Shown here: positions 1 to 11,253 of the stretch, piece after piece
Numbering within the stretch: the stretch's first letter is position 1
Layout of the letters: each line of letters starts with the position of its first letter
Made by a program: the position numbers and the translations under genes
Source: Limnohabitans sp. Rim8
GTDB taxonomy: Bacteria > Pseudomonadota > Gammaproteobacteria > Burkholderiales > Burkholderiaceae_C
DNA length: 64,000 bases
Assembly (NCBI RefSeq): GCF_945901735.1
Contig: NZ_CAMDLM010000018.1
Span: 1-64,000 of the forward strand
Reading direction: 5' to 3'
The notes under the pieces: generated by a model
Databases searched by the model: none
What the model saw: the letters and a program-made list of their open reading frames with translations, nothing else
What the model was told of the DNA's origin: nothing

Positions 1-1
1 G

Positions 2-13
2 CTGGACATCTAA
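2..13 (+). CDS. rplM: Ribosomal protein L13, last three codons (partial)
   Basis: The window opens with codons Leu-Asp-Ile-stop, directly followed by the rpsI ribosome binding site. rplM immediately upstream of rpsI is the near-universal bacterial order, and L13 of Burkholderiales commonly ends in Leu-Asp-Ile. Only this tail is visible, so the call rests on gene order and the terminal residues. The stop codon overlaps the AAGGAG that serves rpsI, which implies one rplM-rpsI transcript. Confidence 0.6.
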
Positions 14-24
14 GGAGCCTTGAG

Positions 25-417
25 ATGATTGGTGAATGGAACAATGGCACAGGCCGTCGCAAATCCAGCGTCGCCCGCGTGTTTCTGAAAAAAGGCACTG
101 GCAAGATCACGGTCAATGGCAAGGACATCCAAGCCTACTTCGGCCGCGAGACTTCGATCATGATCGCCAAGCAACCCCTCATGTTGACCAACCATGCCGA
201 AACTTTCGACATCATGATCAACGTGCACGGCGGTGGTGAATCCGGCCAAGCCGGCGCATCGCGCCACGGCATCACCCGCGCCCTGATTGACTACGATGCA
301 ACGCTCAAGCCTATGCTGAGCCAAGCAGGTTTCGTCACTCGCGACGCCCGTGAAGTCGAACGTAAAAAGGTCGGCTTGCACTCTGCTCGCCGTCGCAAGC
401 AGTTCTCCAAGCGTTAA
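25..417 (+). CDS. rpsI: 30S ribosomal protein S9
   Basis: S9 (uS9) is a component of the small-subunit head; its C-terminal tail reaches the P-site tRNA anticodon. The 130-residue product starts [19 protein letters not shown], contains the conserved [19 protein letters not shown] block near residues 70-90, and ends in the basic tail [11 protein letters not shown] with the invariant terminal Lys-Arg. Length matches the family. The ATG lies 7 bases after an AAGGAG that overlaps the rplM stop, and a rho-independent terminator follows 20 bases after the stop, closing the rplM-rpsI operon. Confidence 0.99.
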   Translation: MIGEWNNGTGRRKSSVARVFLKKGTGKITVNGKDIQAYFGRETSIMIAKQPLMLTNHAETFDIMINVHGGGESGQAGASRHGITRALIDYDATLKPMLSQAGFVTRDAREVERKKVGLHSARRRKQFSKR

Positions 418-437
418 TCCGCTTTTCCTGCTTCATC

Positions 438-472
438 AAAAAGCCGCCCGGTTCGCCGTGGCGGCTTTTTGT
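438..472 (+). terminator. Rho-independent terminator of rplM-rpsI
   Basis: AAAAAGCCGCC (438-448) pairs with GGCGGCTTTTT (460-470) around an 11-base loop and ends in a T run. It sits just after the rpsI stop and before the erpA promoter. Confidence 0.9.
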
Positions 473-552
473 TTGGCCGCTTATCGGGTGAAAAGCCCAT
501 GAGCCCAGTAGCGTTACTGAACTGGCCAGGTGGTAATTCCCGACCAGCGCGC

Positions 553-558
553 TATACT
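553..558 (+). promoter_or_regulatory. Probable -10 element of the erpA promoter
   Basis: TATACT, one mismatch from TATAAT, lies 27 bases before the erpA start and after the preceding terminator. No good -35 box is visible at the expected distance (about 530-535), so the promoter may need an activator. No IscR site could be assigned with confidence. Confidence 0.5.
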
Positions 559-584
559 ATTTTGAACTGAACTGGAGAAACACC

Positions 585-950
585 ATGAGCGCTGTAGCTG
601 AAAATATCCAAACTGTGATGCCTGATCCAATTGTCTTCACCGACAGCGCTGCCGCCAAGGTGGCTGACCTGATCGCAGAAGAAGGCAACCCAGATTTGAA
701 ATTGCGCGTCTTTGTCCAAGGCGGCGGTTGCTCGGGTTTTTCGTATGGTTTCACTTTCGATGAAATCACCAACGAAGACGACACCACCATGAGCAAAAAC
801 GGCGTGTCCCTGTTGATCGATGCCATGAGTTATCAGTACCTGACCGGTGCCGAGATCGATTACAAAGAAGACCTGCAAGGTGCACAGTTTGTGATCAAGA
901 ACCCGAACGCCACCTCCACTTGCGGTTGCGGTTCTTCTTTCTCAACCTGA
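585..950 (+). CDS. erpA: Iron-sulfur cluster insertion protein ErpA
   Basis: A-type carrier that delivers Fe-S clusters to apo-enzymes, in E. coli including the isoprenoid enzymes IspG/IspH. The 121-residue protein has the three family cysteines: Cys49 in [12 protein letters not shown], and Cys113 and Cys115 in the C-terminal CGCGSSF. The N-terminal extension before PIVFTDSAA is typical of beta-proteobacterial ErpA. GGAG lies 8 bases before the ATG. The gene is monocistronic between the rpsI terminator and the convergent anmK. Confidence 0.96.
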   Translation: MSAVAENIQTVMPDPIVFTDSAAAKVADLIAEEGNPDLKLRVFVQGGGCSGFSYGFTFDEITNEDDTTMSKNGVSLLIDAMSYQYLTGAEIDYKEDLQGAQFVIKNPNATSTCGCGSSFST

Positions 951-983
951 TTTGCGGGTTTGGCCAGCTTGGCTGGCCAGGGA

Positions 984-2123
984 TCAACGGGGGTAAATTG
1001 CCCCCAACACACGGGCGCCTCTGGCGCCCGTGACGCTTGGCAAGCTCGATGTTTCGCGGCGCACGGTTTTGAAAGCCAGCCAAGCAAAGGCGGCGGCCTC
1101 CACTTGAAGCGGTGGCAGGCCCAAGGCCTCACTGTTCAAGACAGACTTGTCCGGCACATGCGCCGCTATCTGGCGTATCAATTCGCCGTTCAACGCCCCC
1201 CCGCCGCATACGACCAGTTGGCACGCATCAGGGGCATAACGCAAAAGATCTTGGCTGCAGGCATAGGCCGTGTAAGTGCAGAGGGTGGCTTGTACATCGG
1301 CCGGTTCCAGCTCCTCAAACTGAGCGAGGTGATGCAGTAGCCAGGCCGGATTGAACAGGTCTCGCCCAGTGCTTTTCGGGGGTGGCTTGTGCAAGAAACT
1401 TTCCCCGGCCATTTTCAACAGCAATTCGGGGTGCAACTGGCCACTGGCGGCCCAAGCGCCGTCGCGGTCGAACGCTTGTCCGGTGTGGCGAGCGCACCAG
1501 AAATCCATCAGGGTATTGCCCGGACCGCAATCCCAGCCTAACACCGAGCCGTCGGCCTTGAGCACGCTCAGATTGGCAATGCCACCGATGTTGAGCACAG
1601 CCACGCAGCGCCTGGGCTGGGCAAAGACACCTTGGTGAAAGGCGGGCACCAGGGGCGCACCTTGACCTCCGGCGGCCAAGTCCCGGCTTCTGAAGTCTGC
1701 CACCACGTCGATGCCCGTCAATTCGGCCAACAAGGCTGGATTGATCAGTTGCAGGGTATAACCTACAGCGGGAAGATGGCGCACCACATCAGGGTCAAAT
1801 TCCAATGGGCGGTGGCGCACGGTCTGGCCATGGGCCCCGATGGCTTTGACTTGTGCGGCAGTCAGTCGGGCTCTGTGGAGCAAGGCGTCCACCACCTCTG
1901 CGTAATGGCGGGCAATGGCGTTTCCCGCCAAGGCGCTGCGGTGTAACTCGTCGGTGCCGCTTTGGTTGAGGGACAACAAATCACTGCGAAAAGCATGATC
2001 AAAGGGTGCAAAGTCATGGGCCAAGACATTCAGGCGCCCCGCATCGTCTATTTGGGCAAGGACCCCATCCACACCATCCAAAGAGGTACCGGACATGAGG
2101 CCAACGAAATAAGAGGAGGGCAT
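984..2123 (-). CDS. anmK: Anhydro-N-acetylmuramic acid kinase
   Basis: AnmK hydrolyses and phosphorylates 1,6-anhydro-MurNAc released by lytic transglycosylases to MurNAc-6-phosphate, feeding cell-wall recycling in the cytoplasm. The 379-residue product shows the ATPase-fold motif GLMSGTSLDGVDGVL near residue 8, AHGQTVRHRP near 98, the phosphate loop NIGGIANLSVL near 178 and GWDCGPGNTLMD near 197. Length matches the family. It lies downstream of an M23 endopeptidase gene on the same strand, a common Burkholderiales arrangement that groups murein turnover functions, and is convergent with erpA. Confidence 0.96.
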   Translation of the reverse strand: MPSSYFVGLMSGTSLDGVDGVLAQIDDAGRLNVLAHDFAPFDHAFRSDLLSLNQSGTDELHRSALAGNAIARHYAEVVDALLHRARLTAAQVKAIGAHGQTVRHRPLEFDPDVVRHLPAVGYTLQLINPALLAELTGIDVVADFRSRDLAAGGQGAPLVPAFHQGVFAQPRRCVAVLNIGGIANLSVLKADGSVLGWDCGPGNTLMDFWCARHTGQAFDRDGAWAASGQLHPELLLKMAGESFLHKPPPKSTGRDLFNPAWLLHHLAQFEELEPADVQATLCTYTAYACSQDLLRYAPDACQLVVCGGGALNGELIRQIAAHVPDKSVLNSEALGLPPLQVEAAAFAWLAFKTVRRETSSLPSVTGARGARVLGAIYPR

Positions 2124-2207
2124 GAGGAACGCCTGAGTTGATCAGACCAAGACCATGCTAGGACCGATCAGAGAAAGAGTCCAGTGGTTTGTCAGGGTGC
2201 CGTCCAA

Positions 2208-3707
2208 TTATTGGCTGTTGACTTCCCGCATCTGGGCGGCTGCCTGCAGCTGAGACTGAGCTTGGCCCACCAAAGCCACGAATCTGGCCTTAGAAGAGGG
2301 CGCTATCGGAACGCTTTGAGCTTGCTGGATGACCTTCTGGGGGTCAACGTGGACGCCATTGACGCGGAACTCAAAATGCAAATGAGGGCCTGTCGACCAT
2401 CCCGTGGATCCAACAGCGCCAATGGCCTGGCCTTTATGCACGGTTTGACCATTGCGCACATGGATGCGGCTGAGGTGAGCATACAAAGTCGAGTGGCCAT
2501 TGCCATGGCGAACCTCTACCACGTTGCCATAACCACCTTGAGAACCCGCAAAAACGACCACGCCATCACCCACAGTCATGGCGGGAGTTCCGGTTGGGGC
2601 TGCATAGTCCACACCGCGGTGTGCTTGCTGGGTTTTGAAAATGGGGTGCAGGCGCATAGCAAAACCACTGGACTGACGAGAAAAAGTCAGTGGAGCAGCC
2701 AAATAGGAGCGACTCAAGCTCTTGCCGTCCATGTCGTAATAATTGCCTTTCTGGCCGGGTTCTTGGTACCAAATGGCATCGTAATGCTGGTTGTCATTGT
2801 GAAACTCGGCACTGAGCACCCGACCTGTGCGCAAGGGTTCTCCATCGGCTTCCAGGACTTCATAGACCACAGAAAAGCGAGCGCCTTTTCGCAAAGTCCG
2901 GTGGAAGTCAATCTGATTGGAAAAAATCTGAGTCAGCTGCTGGATGACCGGGTCAGGCAGTCTGGCCTCGTCAGCAGCATCGTAGAGCGATCGCGACACC
3001 GTGCCACCGGTCATGCGGATGCTGGTGTTCATGGGCGAGGTTTCGAGTGCTGCTTGAAATCCCTGTGGGGAACGCTCCAAGCGCAAACGTTGGAAGAAGG
3101 TGTCGTTTTCGTTTTTGAGCCACCGCACACTCAGTGAGCGCAGCAGTTGTTGGGAGGTGACTTCGGCGGATACTGTCCGCCCTCCTTGCTGCAGTGCTTG
3201 GCGGGCTTGAGGATTTTTCCGCAAAAATGCGGCCGCTTCAGCATCGACCAGTCCCAAGCGACGAAGCAAAGCTTCAGGTGTGTCTGAGGTGCGGGTGTTG
3301 TCGGACCGGGTCAATATGACTTCAAACTTGTCCAACAATTGAGCCTGAGATTCAAGCTGAGCGATCTCAACGGGCACGGTGATGTTGATGACGGGTTGGT
3401 CTGAAATGTCAGGCCCCAAATTGGCAAGGGCGAAAGCACCGCCACCACCGACCAACAAGACGCTCGCAAGGCTGGCGACAATCGTTTTTGGGTGACGCTT
3501 GAGCCATCCTTGAAGGACAAGATTCGCCTGATTCAGGTGCGGATGGTATCCGTCCACCCAGGCTAAAAACCTTTGCGTGGCAATCAGCATTGCACCCAGC
3601 ACGGCCGTGCCAAGGAACAAAATGCTGAGCAGCAAGGAGGTCAGTCGCGACTGTAGGGTGGAAAGGAACGGCATGAAAAAAGGAAGGAAGACGCTGTCAG
3701 GCGCCAA
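2208..3707 (-). CDS. M23-family murein endopeptidase, membrane anchored
   Basis: Predicted zinc D,D-endopeptidase that cleaves peptidoglycan cross-links in the periplasm, MepM/OapA-like. The 499-residue product has two N-terminal hydrophobic stretches (about residues 25-45 and 77-95), then a long periplasmic region with an OapA/LysM-neighbour type domain. The C-terminal M23 domain (about 340-450) carries the zinc and catalytic residues in HRGVDYAAPTGTPA and GPHLHFEFRVNG. A second in-frame ATG at 3674 (MPFLSTLQSRL) is an equally plausible start. It lies between anmK on the same strand and tyrS, which is divergent. Confidence 0.92.
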   Translation of the reverse strand: MAPDSVFLPFFMPFLSTLQSRLTSLLLSILFLGTAVLGAMLIATQRFLAWVDGYHPHLNQANLVLQGWLKRHPKTIVASLASVLLVGGGGAFALANLGPDISDQPVINITVPVEIAQLESQAQLLDKFEVILTRSDNTRTSDTPEALLRRLGLVDAEAAAFLRKNPQARQALQQGGRTVSAEVTSQQLLRSLSVRWLKNENDTFFQRLRLERSPQGFQAALETSPMNTSIRMTGGTVSRSLYDAADEARLPDPVIQQLTQIFSNQIDFHRTLRKGARFSVVYEVLEADGEPLRTGRVLSAEFHNDNQHYDAIWYQEPGQKGNYYDMDGKSLSRSYLAAPLTFSRQSSGFAMRLHPIFKTQQAHRGVDYAAPTGTPAMTVGDGVVVFAGSQGGYGNVVEVRHGNGHSTLYAHLSRIHVRNGQTVHKGQAIGAVGSTGWSTGPHLHFEFRVNGVHVDPQKVIQQAQSVPIAPSSKARFVALVGQAQSQLQAAAQMREVNSQ

Positions 3708-3816
3708 GGGGATGTGTCAGATGGGTCGGAAACAGTCTGCTCGCACATAAAATGCGATTTGAACTCGGACCGCCATTGTATCCCTCTGGATCGCATTCAA
3801 CACAGAAAAAACCCTT

Positions 3817-5049
3817 ATGAATCAAGCGCTTGTTACAAAATACCCGGTAAATGACCCTGTGTTGAATGCTTTGGAAGTGACTTTACGAGGGTGTGAAGAG
3901 CTGATTCCCAAAGAAGATTGGCTACAGAAACTGGCCAAATCCGAGGCCACCGGCGTGCCACTGCGCATCAAACTGGGTCTGGACCCGACAGCCCCTGACA
4001 TTCACATTGGCCATACCGTGGTGCTCAACAAGATGCGCCAATTGCAGGATCTGGGGCACCAGGTGATCTTTTTGATCGGCGATTTCACCAGCCTGATCGG
4101 CGACCCTTCTGGCCGCAACAACACCCGTCCACCGCTCACGTCCGAGCAGATCAAGGCCAACGCTGAGACTTACTACAAACAAGCCAGTCTGGTGCTGGAT
4201 CCCAATAAAACCGAGATCCGTTACAACAGTGAGTGGTCGCTACCATTGGGTTCCATGGGCATGATCCAGTTGGCAGCCAAGTACACCGTGGCCCGCATGA
4301 TGGAGCGCAACGACTTCCATGATCGTTTCAAGGCAGGCACACCGATTTCGGTGCACGAGTTCTTGTACCCGCTCATGCAGGGCTACGACTCTGTGGCACT
4401 CAAGTCCGACTTGGAGCTGGGTGGCACCGACCAGAAGTTCAACCTGTTGATGGGGCGTCATTTGCAAGCCGAATACGGGCAAGAGCCGCAGTGCATTTTG
4501 ACCATGCCTCTGCTGGAAGGGCTGGACGGTGTGGACAAGATGTCCAAGTCTAAAAACAACTACATCGGCATCAGCGAAGAGCCCAACACCATGTTCGCCA
4601 AGGTGCTGAGCATCTCGGACACCCTCATGTGGCGCTGGTTCACTTTGCTGTCCTTCAAGTCGATGGCTGAGATCGAGGCACTCAAGAAAGAAGTCGAGGG
4701 CGGACGCAACCCCAAAGACGCCAAGGTCATGCTGGCCAAGGAAATCACGGCCCGTTTTCACAGCGCAGCCGCGGCCGATGCGGCTGAGCAAGATTTCATC
4801 AACCGCAGCCAGGGTGGCGTGCCTGAGGACATCCCGCAAGTGTCTTTGTCCGGCGCACCCATGGGCATCGGGGCTTTGCTCAAGGCGGCTGGACTGGCCC
4901 CCTCCACGACAGAAGCTGGTCGCTTGGTGGATGGCGGAGGTGTGCGTGTGGACTCCAGTGTGGTCAGTGACAAGGGCCTGAAACTCGAAGCGGGCACTTA
5001 CGTGGTGCAAGTGGGCAAGCGCAAGTTTGCCAAGGTCACGCTGGCTTGA
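3817..5049 (+). CDS. tyrS: Tyrosyl-tRNA synthetase
   Basis: Charges tRNA-Tyr. This 410-residue class Ic synthetase of the TyrRS type common in Burkholderiales carries [11 protein letters not shown] (about residue 64) and KMSKSKNN (about 241) as the two ATP signature motifs, and a C-terminal S4 RNA-binding domain (about 345-410, [19 protein letters not shown]). The start [12 protein letters not shown] fits family N-termini. It is divergent from the M23 peptidase gene with a 109-bp shared control region. Confidence 0.98.
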   Translation: MNQALVTKYPVNDPVLNALEVTLRGCEELIPKEDWLQKLAKSEATGVPLRIKLGLDPTAPDIHIGHTVVLNKMRQLQDLGHQVIFLIGDFTSLIGDPSGRNNTRPPLTSEQIKANAETYYKQASLVLDPNKTEIRYNSEWSLPLGSMGMIQLAAKYTVARMMERNDFHDRFKAGTPISVHEFLYPLMQGYDSVALKSDLELGGTDQKFNLLMGRHLQAEYGQEPQCILTMPLLEGLDGVDKMSKSKNNYIGISEEPNTMFAKVLSISDTLMWRWFTLLSFKSMAEIEALKKEVEGGRNPKDAKVMLAKEITARFHSAAAADAAEQDFINRSQGGVPEDIPQVSLSGAPMGIGALLKAAGLAPSTTEAGRLVDGGGVRVDSSVVSDKGLKLEAGTYVVQVGKRKFAKVTLA

Positions 5050-5098
5050 TCAGGGGTTGGCGTACGGACAAGTCATCCACCGCGGGTATGCTTAGCCC

Positions 5099-6025
5099 AT
5101 GAAAAGATTCGATGACTGGATGACGCCCACCCGCTTGCTCTGGGCTTCGGTGGTGGTGGCCTTGGTCACGATCGCACTCAAAACCGGGGCCTGGTGGCTC
5201 ACCGATTCGGTTGGTTTGCTGTCGGACGCGATGGAGTCGCTGGTCAACCTGGCCAGTGCGGTGTTCGGCTTGATGATGGTCACCATTGCGGCCCGTCCAG
5301 CCGACGACGAACACCCCTATGGCCACCACAAGGCCGAGTATTTCTCTTCTGGTTTTGAAGGCATCCTGATTCTGGTGGCCGCCTTGGGCATCATTTGGGT
5401 GGCGGTTCATCGTTTGTTTGACCCGCAACCCATCGCGCAGGTGGGCTGGGGTCTGACCTTGTCGGTGGGCAGCTCGGCCCTGAACGGTTTGCTGGCCTGG
5501 TTGATGTTTCGCGCCGCCCGGCAGCACCGCTCACTGGCGCTGGAGGCCGATGCCCGGCACTTGGTGACCGACGTCTGGACATCGGCTGGGGTGGTGGTCG
5601 GACTTGTTCTGGTGAGTGTGAGCGGCTGGTTGTGGCTGGATGCGGTGGTCGCCATCGGCGTGGCCCTGAACATTTTGAAAGAAGGCTGGAGCTTGGTCTG
5701 GCGGTCCTCGCAGGGCCTGATGGACGAGGCGTTGGAGCCTGAAATCTTGGCCGATGTGCAACGCGTGCTTGATGGTTTTGCGCACCAGCGTGGCGAGACC
5801 GAGATCCTCCGCTTTGACCACCTGAACACCCGCAAAGCCGGGCAACGCCGTTTTTTGGATGTGCACATGCACATGCCCGCCAGCTGGAGCTTGGGCCGCG
5901 CTGCTGCTTTGCGCGCCAGCGTCGAGCAGGCATTGATGAGCGAGGTGCCCGGCTTGCGGGCCACCATCCAGCTCTTGCCCAGCGATGTGGAAGCGCACTT
6001 TGACGATGCCAGGGACTTGAAATGA
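5099..6025 (+). CDS. Cation diffusion facilitator transporter (FieF/CzcD type)
   Basis: Inner-membrane divalent-metal/proton antiporter that exports metals such as Zn2+ or Fe2+. The 308-residue protein has six hydrophobic segments in the first ~200 residues and the metal-site motifs [13 protein letters not shown] (helix 2) and [17 protein letters not shown] between helices 2 and 3, followed by a cytoplasmic C-terminal domain with a His-rich strand ([10 protein letters not shown]). Metal specificity cannot be read from sequence alone. Its stop overlaps the dtd start (ATGA), indicating translational coupling. Confidence 0.93.
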   Translation: MKRFDDWMTPTRLLWASVVVALVTIALKTGAWWLTDSVGLLSDAMESLVNLASAVFGLMMVTIAARPADDEHPYGHHKAEYFSSGFEGILILVAALGIIWVAVHRLFDPQPIAQVGWGLTLSVGSSALNGLLAWLMFRAARQHRSLALEADARHLVTDVWTSAGVVVGLVLVSVSGWLWLDAVVAIGVALNILKEGWSLVWRSSQGLMDEALEPEILADVQRVLDGFAHQRGETEILRFDHLNTRKAGQRRFLDVHMHMPASWSLGRAAALRASVEQALMSEVPGLRATIQLLPSDVEAHFDDARDLK

Positions 6026-6465
6026 TGGCTGTGCTGCAACGGGTGAGTCAAGCCAGTGTGCGTGTCGATGGGGCAGTGATCGGCCAGATTGACACCGGTT
6101 TGCTGGTGCTGCTGTGTGCCGAAAAAGGCGATACAGATGCGGTGGCTGAAAAGATGCTGGCCAAAATTCTGAAACTTCGCATCTTCAGTGACGACGCAGG
6201 CAAGATGAATTTGAGCGTGCAGGACGTGGGCGGTGGTTTGTTGGTGGTCAGCCAGTTCACCCTGGCCGCCGATTTGGCCGGGGGCAACCGCCCCAGCTTC
6301 ACCCAGGCGGCTGCGCCCGAGGAGGGTCGGCGCTTGTACGAGCACTTTGTGGCGCAGGCACAAAAAGCCCACCCGGTGGTGCAAACCGGCCGCTTTGCCG
6401 CCGACATGAAAGTGGCCCTCATCAACGACGGCCCCATCACTATCCCGATGCGCATGTCGGCTTGA
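6022..6465 (+). CDS. dtd: D-aminoacyl-tRNA deacylase
   Basis: DTD removes D-amino acids (and Gly) mischarged on tRNA, a chirality proofreading step. The 147-residue product has the family N-terminus [15 protein letters not shown], the active-site SQFTLAADL (about residues 77-85) and the cross-subunit Gly-Pro motif in [10 protein letters not shown] (about 136-145). It overlaps the CDF gene by 4 bases. A start at the second ATG (6025) would give the shorter MAVLQ N-terminus. Confidence 0.97.
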   Translation: MMAVLQRVSQASVRVDGAVIGQIDTGLLVLLCAEKGDTDAVAEKMLAKILKLRIFSDDAGKMNLSVQDVGGGLLVVSQFTLAADLAGGNRPSFTQAAAPEEGRRLYEHFVAQAQKAHPVVQTGRFAADMKVALINDGPITIPMRMSA

Positions 6466-6500
6466 GGCGCTGCCCGGGGGTGGGCAACGATAATCCCCGC

Positions 6501-7910
6501 ATGACTGCAACTTCTCCTGCCGCGAGTTCCGCTCGCTTCGACCAGCTTGCGCTGGCGCCTGCCACCCTTCAAAACCTCGAACAACTGGGCTACACCCAGA
6601 TGACGCCCATCCAGGCGGCCAGCCTGCCGCTCACGCTGGCGGGGCAAGACCTGATCGCCCAAGCCAGCACGGGCAGCGGCAAAACCGCCGCTTTTGGCCT
6701 GCCTTTGATTGAGCGCTTGCAAAGCGCGGGCTCGCCCAGTGCGGCCATCCAGGCCGTGATCCTGTGCCCCACCCGCGAGCTGGCCGACCAGGTCACGCAA
6801 GAAATCCGCCGCTTGGCCCGTGCCCGGTCAAACGTGAAAGTCGTCACCTTGTGTGGTGGCGTGGCCCTGCGTGGTCAATCTGTGAGCCTGGAGCACGGCG
6901 CCGATGTGGTGGTGGGTACGCCTGGGCGCATCCTGGACCATCTGGAGCGCGGATCTTTGAGCTTGGCGGGCGTGAACACGCTGGTTTTAGACGAAGCCGA
7001 CCGCATGTTGGACATGGGCTTTTTCGACGACATCGCCAAAGTGGTGCGCCAGTGCGCGAAAGACCGCCAGACCCTGCTGTTCTCGGCCACTTACCCCGAA
7101 GGCATTGCCAAGCTGGCGGCGCAGTTCATGCGTTCACCGCAAACCGTGAAGGTGGAGGCGCAGCACAGCGCACACAAAATTCGCCAGATTTATTACGAAG
7201 TCAGTGAAAGCCAGCGGCTGGACGCCGTGTCCAAACTGTTGGCACATTTTCGCCCCGAACGCACGCTGGCCTTTTGCAACACCAAACAGCAATGCCGCGA
7301 TTTGGTGGCGGTGTTGCAGGCCCAGGGCTACAGCGCGCTGGCGCTGTTTGGCGAGTTGGAGCAGCGCGAGCGCGATCAGGTGCTGGTGCAGTTCTCTAAC
7401 CGCAGTTGCTCGGTCCTGGTGGCCACCGATGTGGCTTCGCGGGGGCTGGATGTGGAAGGCCTTGAAGCCGTGATCAACGTAGACGTGACGCCGGACGCAG
7501 AAATCCACATCCACCGCATTGGCCGCACCGGTCGGGGCGATGCCGAGGGCCTGGCGCTCACGCTGGCCAGCATGGACGAGATGGGATCGGTCGGCAAGAT
7601 TGAGGTGATGCAGGGGCGTGAGTCGAAGTGGGAGCCTTTGTCTGGCCTGACGCCTGCGGCGGGTGGTCCACTGCAACCGAACATGCGCACCTTGCAGATT
7701 GTCGGTGGCCGCAAGGAAAAAATCCGGGCAGGCGATGTGATGGGGGCCTTGGCGGGTGAGTGTGGTTTGACCCGCGAGCAGGTCGGCAAGATCAATGTGA
7801 ACGAGTTTTCAACCTATGTGGCGGTGCAGGCTCAGTTGGCCAAAAAGGTCGAGGCGCAGTTGTCACACGGCAAGATCAAGGGCAAGAGTGTGAAGGTTCG
7901 GTTGCTCTGA
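6501..7910 (+). CDS. dbpA: ATP-dependent RNA helicase DbpA
   Basis: DEAD-box helicase that acts in 50S assembly and is activated by helix 92 of 23S rRNA. The 469-residue product shows the motifs ASTGSGKTAAF (Walker A), PTRELADQV, TPGRILDHL, VLDEADRMLD, SATYP, ATDVASRGLDVEGLE and HRIGRTGRG in order, then the C-terminal DbpA RNA-binding domain (about 395-469, KIRAGDVMGAL to KIKGKSVKVRLL). The ATG at 6501 was chosen over an upstream TTG at 6462 because the extra residues are not conserved-looking and overlap dtd. Convergent with ybeY. Confidence 0.95.
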   Translation: MTATSPAASSARFDQLALAPATLQNLEQLGYTQMTPIQAASLPLTLAGQDLIAQASTGSGKTAAFGLPLIERLQSAGSPSAAIQAVILCPTRELADQVTQEIRRLARARSNVKVVTLCGGVALRGQSVSLEHGADVVVGTPGRILDHLERGSLSLAGVNTLVLDEADRMLDMGFFDDIAKVVRQCAKDRQTLLFSATYPEGIAKLAAQFMRSPQTVKVEAQHSAHKIRQIYYEVSESQRLDAVSKLLAHFRPERTLAFCNTKQQCRDLVAVLQAQGYSALALFGELEQRERDQVLVQFSNRSCSVLVATDVASRGLDVEGLEAVINVDVTPDAEIHIHRIGRTGRGDAEGLALTLASMDEMGSVGKIEVMQGRESKWEPLSGLTPAAGGPLQPNMRTLQIVGGRKEKIRAGDVMGALAGECGLTREQVGKINVNEFSTYVAVQAQLAKKVEAQLSHGKIKGKSVKVRLL

Positions 7911-7987
7911 CGATTTGCCTTTCGCCTTTTGCTGGGGCGATGTGTGAGGGGATGCGCCCACCCATTCCTGGCCTCCCCAGCTGGAAA

Positions 7988-8464
7988 TCAAAGGTAAGGG
8001 TTTTTCAGCCCCAACCCCGCCAAAATCGCAACCTCATAGGCCTCCATCTCCTCGGCATCGGCCTCGCTGGTCTCATGGTCCCAGCCCTGCGCGTGCAAAG
8101 TGCCGTGCACCAGCAAATGCGCATAATGCGCCGCCAGCGTCTTGCCCTGCTCTTTGGCCTCACGTGCCACCACCGGGGCGCACAGCACCAGATCGGCCAG
8201 CACCACGGGCGCTTGCTCGTAGTCAAAGGTCAGCACGTTGGTGGCGTAGTCTTTTTTGCGATAACTCTGGTTCAGCGCGCGTCCTTCCTCTTCGCCCACG
8301 ATGCGCACCGTGATTTCGGCGTCATCGGCCAGGGCATGACGAATGGCGCGGGCAACCGCATGGCGGGGCAGGGCGGCGCGGTGGCGCGCCGCGTTGGGGA
8401 TGTCGCCAAATTGCAGAGAGAGCTGAAGTTGTTGCAGGGCCATGGGGTTCGCAGGGTCGTTCAA
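7988..8464 (-). CDS. ybeY: Endoribonuclease YbeY
   Basis: Zinc-dependent single-strand endoribonuclease required for 16S rRNA 3' maturation and ribosome quality control. The 158-residue product ends with the metal site [16 protein letters not shown] (three His spaced H-x3-H-x5-H). Its start codon overlaps the phoH stop by 4 bases, the usual phoH-ybeY order. Some annotations call this rRNA maturation RNase. Confidence 0.96.
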   Translation of the reverse strand: MNDPANPMALQQLQLSLQFGDIPNAARHRAALPRHAVARAIRHALADDAEITVRIVGEEEGRALNQSYRKKDYATNVLTFDYEQAPVVLADLVLCAPVVAREAKEQGKTLAAHYAHLLVHGTLHAQGWDHETSEADAEEMEAYEVAILAGLGLKNPYL

Positions 8465-9441
8465 TCGTCGGTGGGCAGGGGCTTGCGGCGGGTCGTGACG
8501 CCCGCACGCATGGGGGCGCTGCCTTGCGCGTCGTAGGCGTCCACGATGCGGGCCACCAGCGGGTGGCGCACCACATCGGCGCTGGAAAAACGTGTGAAAG
8601 CAATGCCCTTGACGCGCTTCAAAACCCGCTCGGCATCGATGAGGCCGCTCAGCTGCCCCTTGGGCAAGTCGATCTGGCTCACATCGCCCGTCACCACTGC
8701 CTTGGCGCCAAAGCCAATGCGTGTCAGGAACATCTTCATCTGTTCGGTGCTGGTGTTTTGCGCTTCGTCCAAAATCACAAAGGCGTTGTTCAGCGTGCGC
8801 CCGCGCATGAAAGCCAGAGGGGCCACTTCGATCGCATTGCGCTCAAAGGCTTTGAGCACCTTGTCATGGCCCATCAGGTCGTAGAGCGCGTCGTACAGCG
8901 GGCGCAAATACGGGTCGACCTTTTGCGACAAGTCGCCCGGTAAAAAGCCCAGACGTTCACCCGCTTCCACCGCCGGGCGGGTCAGTACGATGCGCTGCAC
9001 GCTGGCGCGCTCCAGTGCATCCACGGCGCAGGCCACGGCCAGATAAGTCTTGCCGGTGCCCGCTGGGCCAATGCCAAAGCTGATGTCGTGGCTGGCGATG
9101 CTCTCCAAATAGGCCGCTTGTACCGGAGTGCGGGCCTTCAGGTCGGCGCGGCGGGTTTGCAAGATGGGCAAGTTCGCCTCTTCGCCCCCACTGTCGCCGA
9201 CCAGCATGAGCTGCACCATGTCGGGTGAAATGGGGCGGTCGGCCCGCTCATAGATCGCCTGCAAAATCTCCATGGCCCGCATGGCCACCGCCTTGGGGCC
9301 GTCCACCTTGAACTGCTCGTGGCGGTGCGCGATGCTCACTTGCAAGCCCGCTTCGATGGTGCGCAGGTGCGCGTCCATCGGGCCACACAGGTGTGACAAG
9401 CGGGTGTTGTTGTGCGGCGTGAAGGTGTGTCTGACGATCAA
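8461..9441 (-). CDS. ybeZ: PhoH-family ATPase (YbeZ)
   Basis: Cytoplasmic P-loop ATPase/RNA helicase-like partner of YbeY. Motifs: [14 protein letters not shown] (Walker A), [36 protein letters not shown] (Walker B) and [11 protein letters not shown] place the start at a TTG (9441-9439), giving an N-terminus of the form M-I-V-R-H-T-F-T-P, because orthologues start at this point and a GAGGA lies 8 bases upstream. An in-frame ATG at 9498 would add 19 unconserved residues. Product 326 aa. Translationally coupled to ybeY. Confidence 0.93.
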   Translation of the reverse strand: MIVRHTFTPHNNTRLSHLCGPMDAHLRTIEAGLQVSIAHRHEQFKVDGPKAVAMRAMEILQAIYERADRPISPDMVQLMLVGDSGGEEANLPILQTRRADLKARTPVQAAYLESIASHDISFGIGPAGTGKTYLAVACAVDALERASVQRIVLTRPAVEAGERLGFLPGDLSQKVDPYLRPLYDALYDLMGHDKVLKAFERNAIEVAPLAFMRGRTLNNAFVILDEAQNTSTEQMKMFLTRIGFGAKAVVTGDVSQIDLPKGQLSGLIDAERVLKRVKGIAFTRFSSADVVRHPLVARIVDAYDAQGSAPMRAGVTTRRKPLPTDD

Positions 9442-9534
9442 GTTGATAATCCTCGCTGTGCGCGGTTTGTGGCCAGGATGGCCCGGGCGAGAGCGCATTT
9501 TCTCCCATCACAGGCATTTAAGGCGACACCCTCC

Positions 9535-10110
9535 ATGATTGGCAAACTCACCGGCATCCTGAGCGACAAAAACCCACCCGAGGTGATCGTGGACTGCCAT
9601 GGCGTGGGCTACGAAGTCAATGTGCCCATGAGCACGTTCTACAACTTGCCTGCTGCGGGCGAAAAAGTCAGTTTGGTCACGCACTTTGTGGTGCGCGAAG
9701 ACGCGCAAATCCTTTACGGGTTTGCCACCCTGGCCGAGCGCGAGGCGTTTCGTCAGCTCATCAAAATTTCGGGCGTGGGGCCCCGCACGGCCTTGAGTGT
9801 GTTGTCCGGCATGAGTGTGGACGATTTGGCGCAGGCCATCACCACCCAAGAAGTCGGCCGTCTGGTCAAGGTGCCCGGCATCGGCAAAAAAACCGCTGAA
9901 CGTTTGTTGCTTGAACTCAAAGGCAAACTGGGCGGCGACATCGGCGGTCTGTTTGCCGTACACACCCCCGACGCGCAAAGCGACATTCAGCAGGCTTTGC
10001 TGGCCCTGGGCTACAACGACAAGGAAGCGGCTGCCGCGCTCAAGAGCCTGCCCGCCGATGTGGGCGTGAGCGAAGGCATCAAGCTGGCCCTCAAAGCCCT
10101 GAACAAATGA
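9535..10110 (+). CDS. ruvA: Holliday junction DNA helicase subunit RuvA
   Basis: RuvA binds four-way junctions as tetramers and loads RuvB for branch migration. The 191-residue product starts [20 protein letters not shown] (OB-fold domain I), has two helix-hairpin-helix motifs ([16 protein letters not shown] and [17 protein letters not shown], about residues 75-125) and a C-terminal domain III (about 145-191) that contacts RuvB. A further 41 in-frame codons upstream are not family-like and were excluded. ruvB starts 15 bases downstream. No ruvC is adjacent. Confidence 0.98.
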   Translation: MIGKLTGILSDKNPPEVIVDCHGVGYEVNVPMSTFYNLPAAGEKVSLVTHFVVREDAQILYGFATLAEREAFRQLIKISGVGPRTALSVLSGMSVDDLAQAITTQEVGRLVKVPGIGKKTAERLLLELKGKLGGDIGGLFAVHTPDAQSDIQQALLALGYNDKEAAAALKSLPADVGVSEGIKLALKALNK

Positions 10111-10124
10111 AGATGAATTGAGCC

Positions 10125-11177
<1,053 letters not shown>

Positions 11178-11253
11178 ATCGGTGTGTGCGCTTGCAGTTG
11201 GATGGAGATGGTGATTGGGCGGCCTGACCTGGGGCTGAAACGATAATGCCAGC

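Noticed and set aside
962..979. GGCCAGC-TT-GGCTGGCC hairpin after erpA as a terminator
   Set aside because: No T run on either side; left unassigned.
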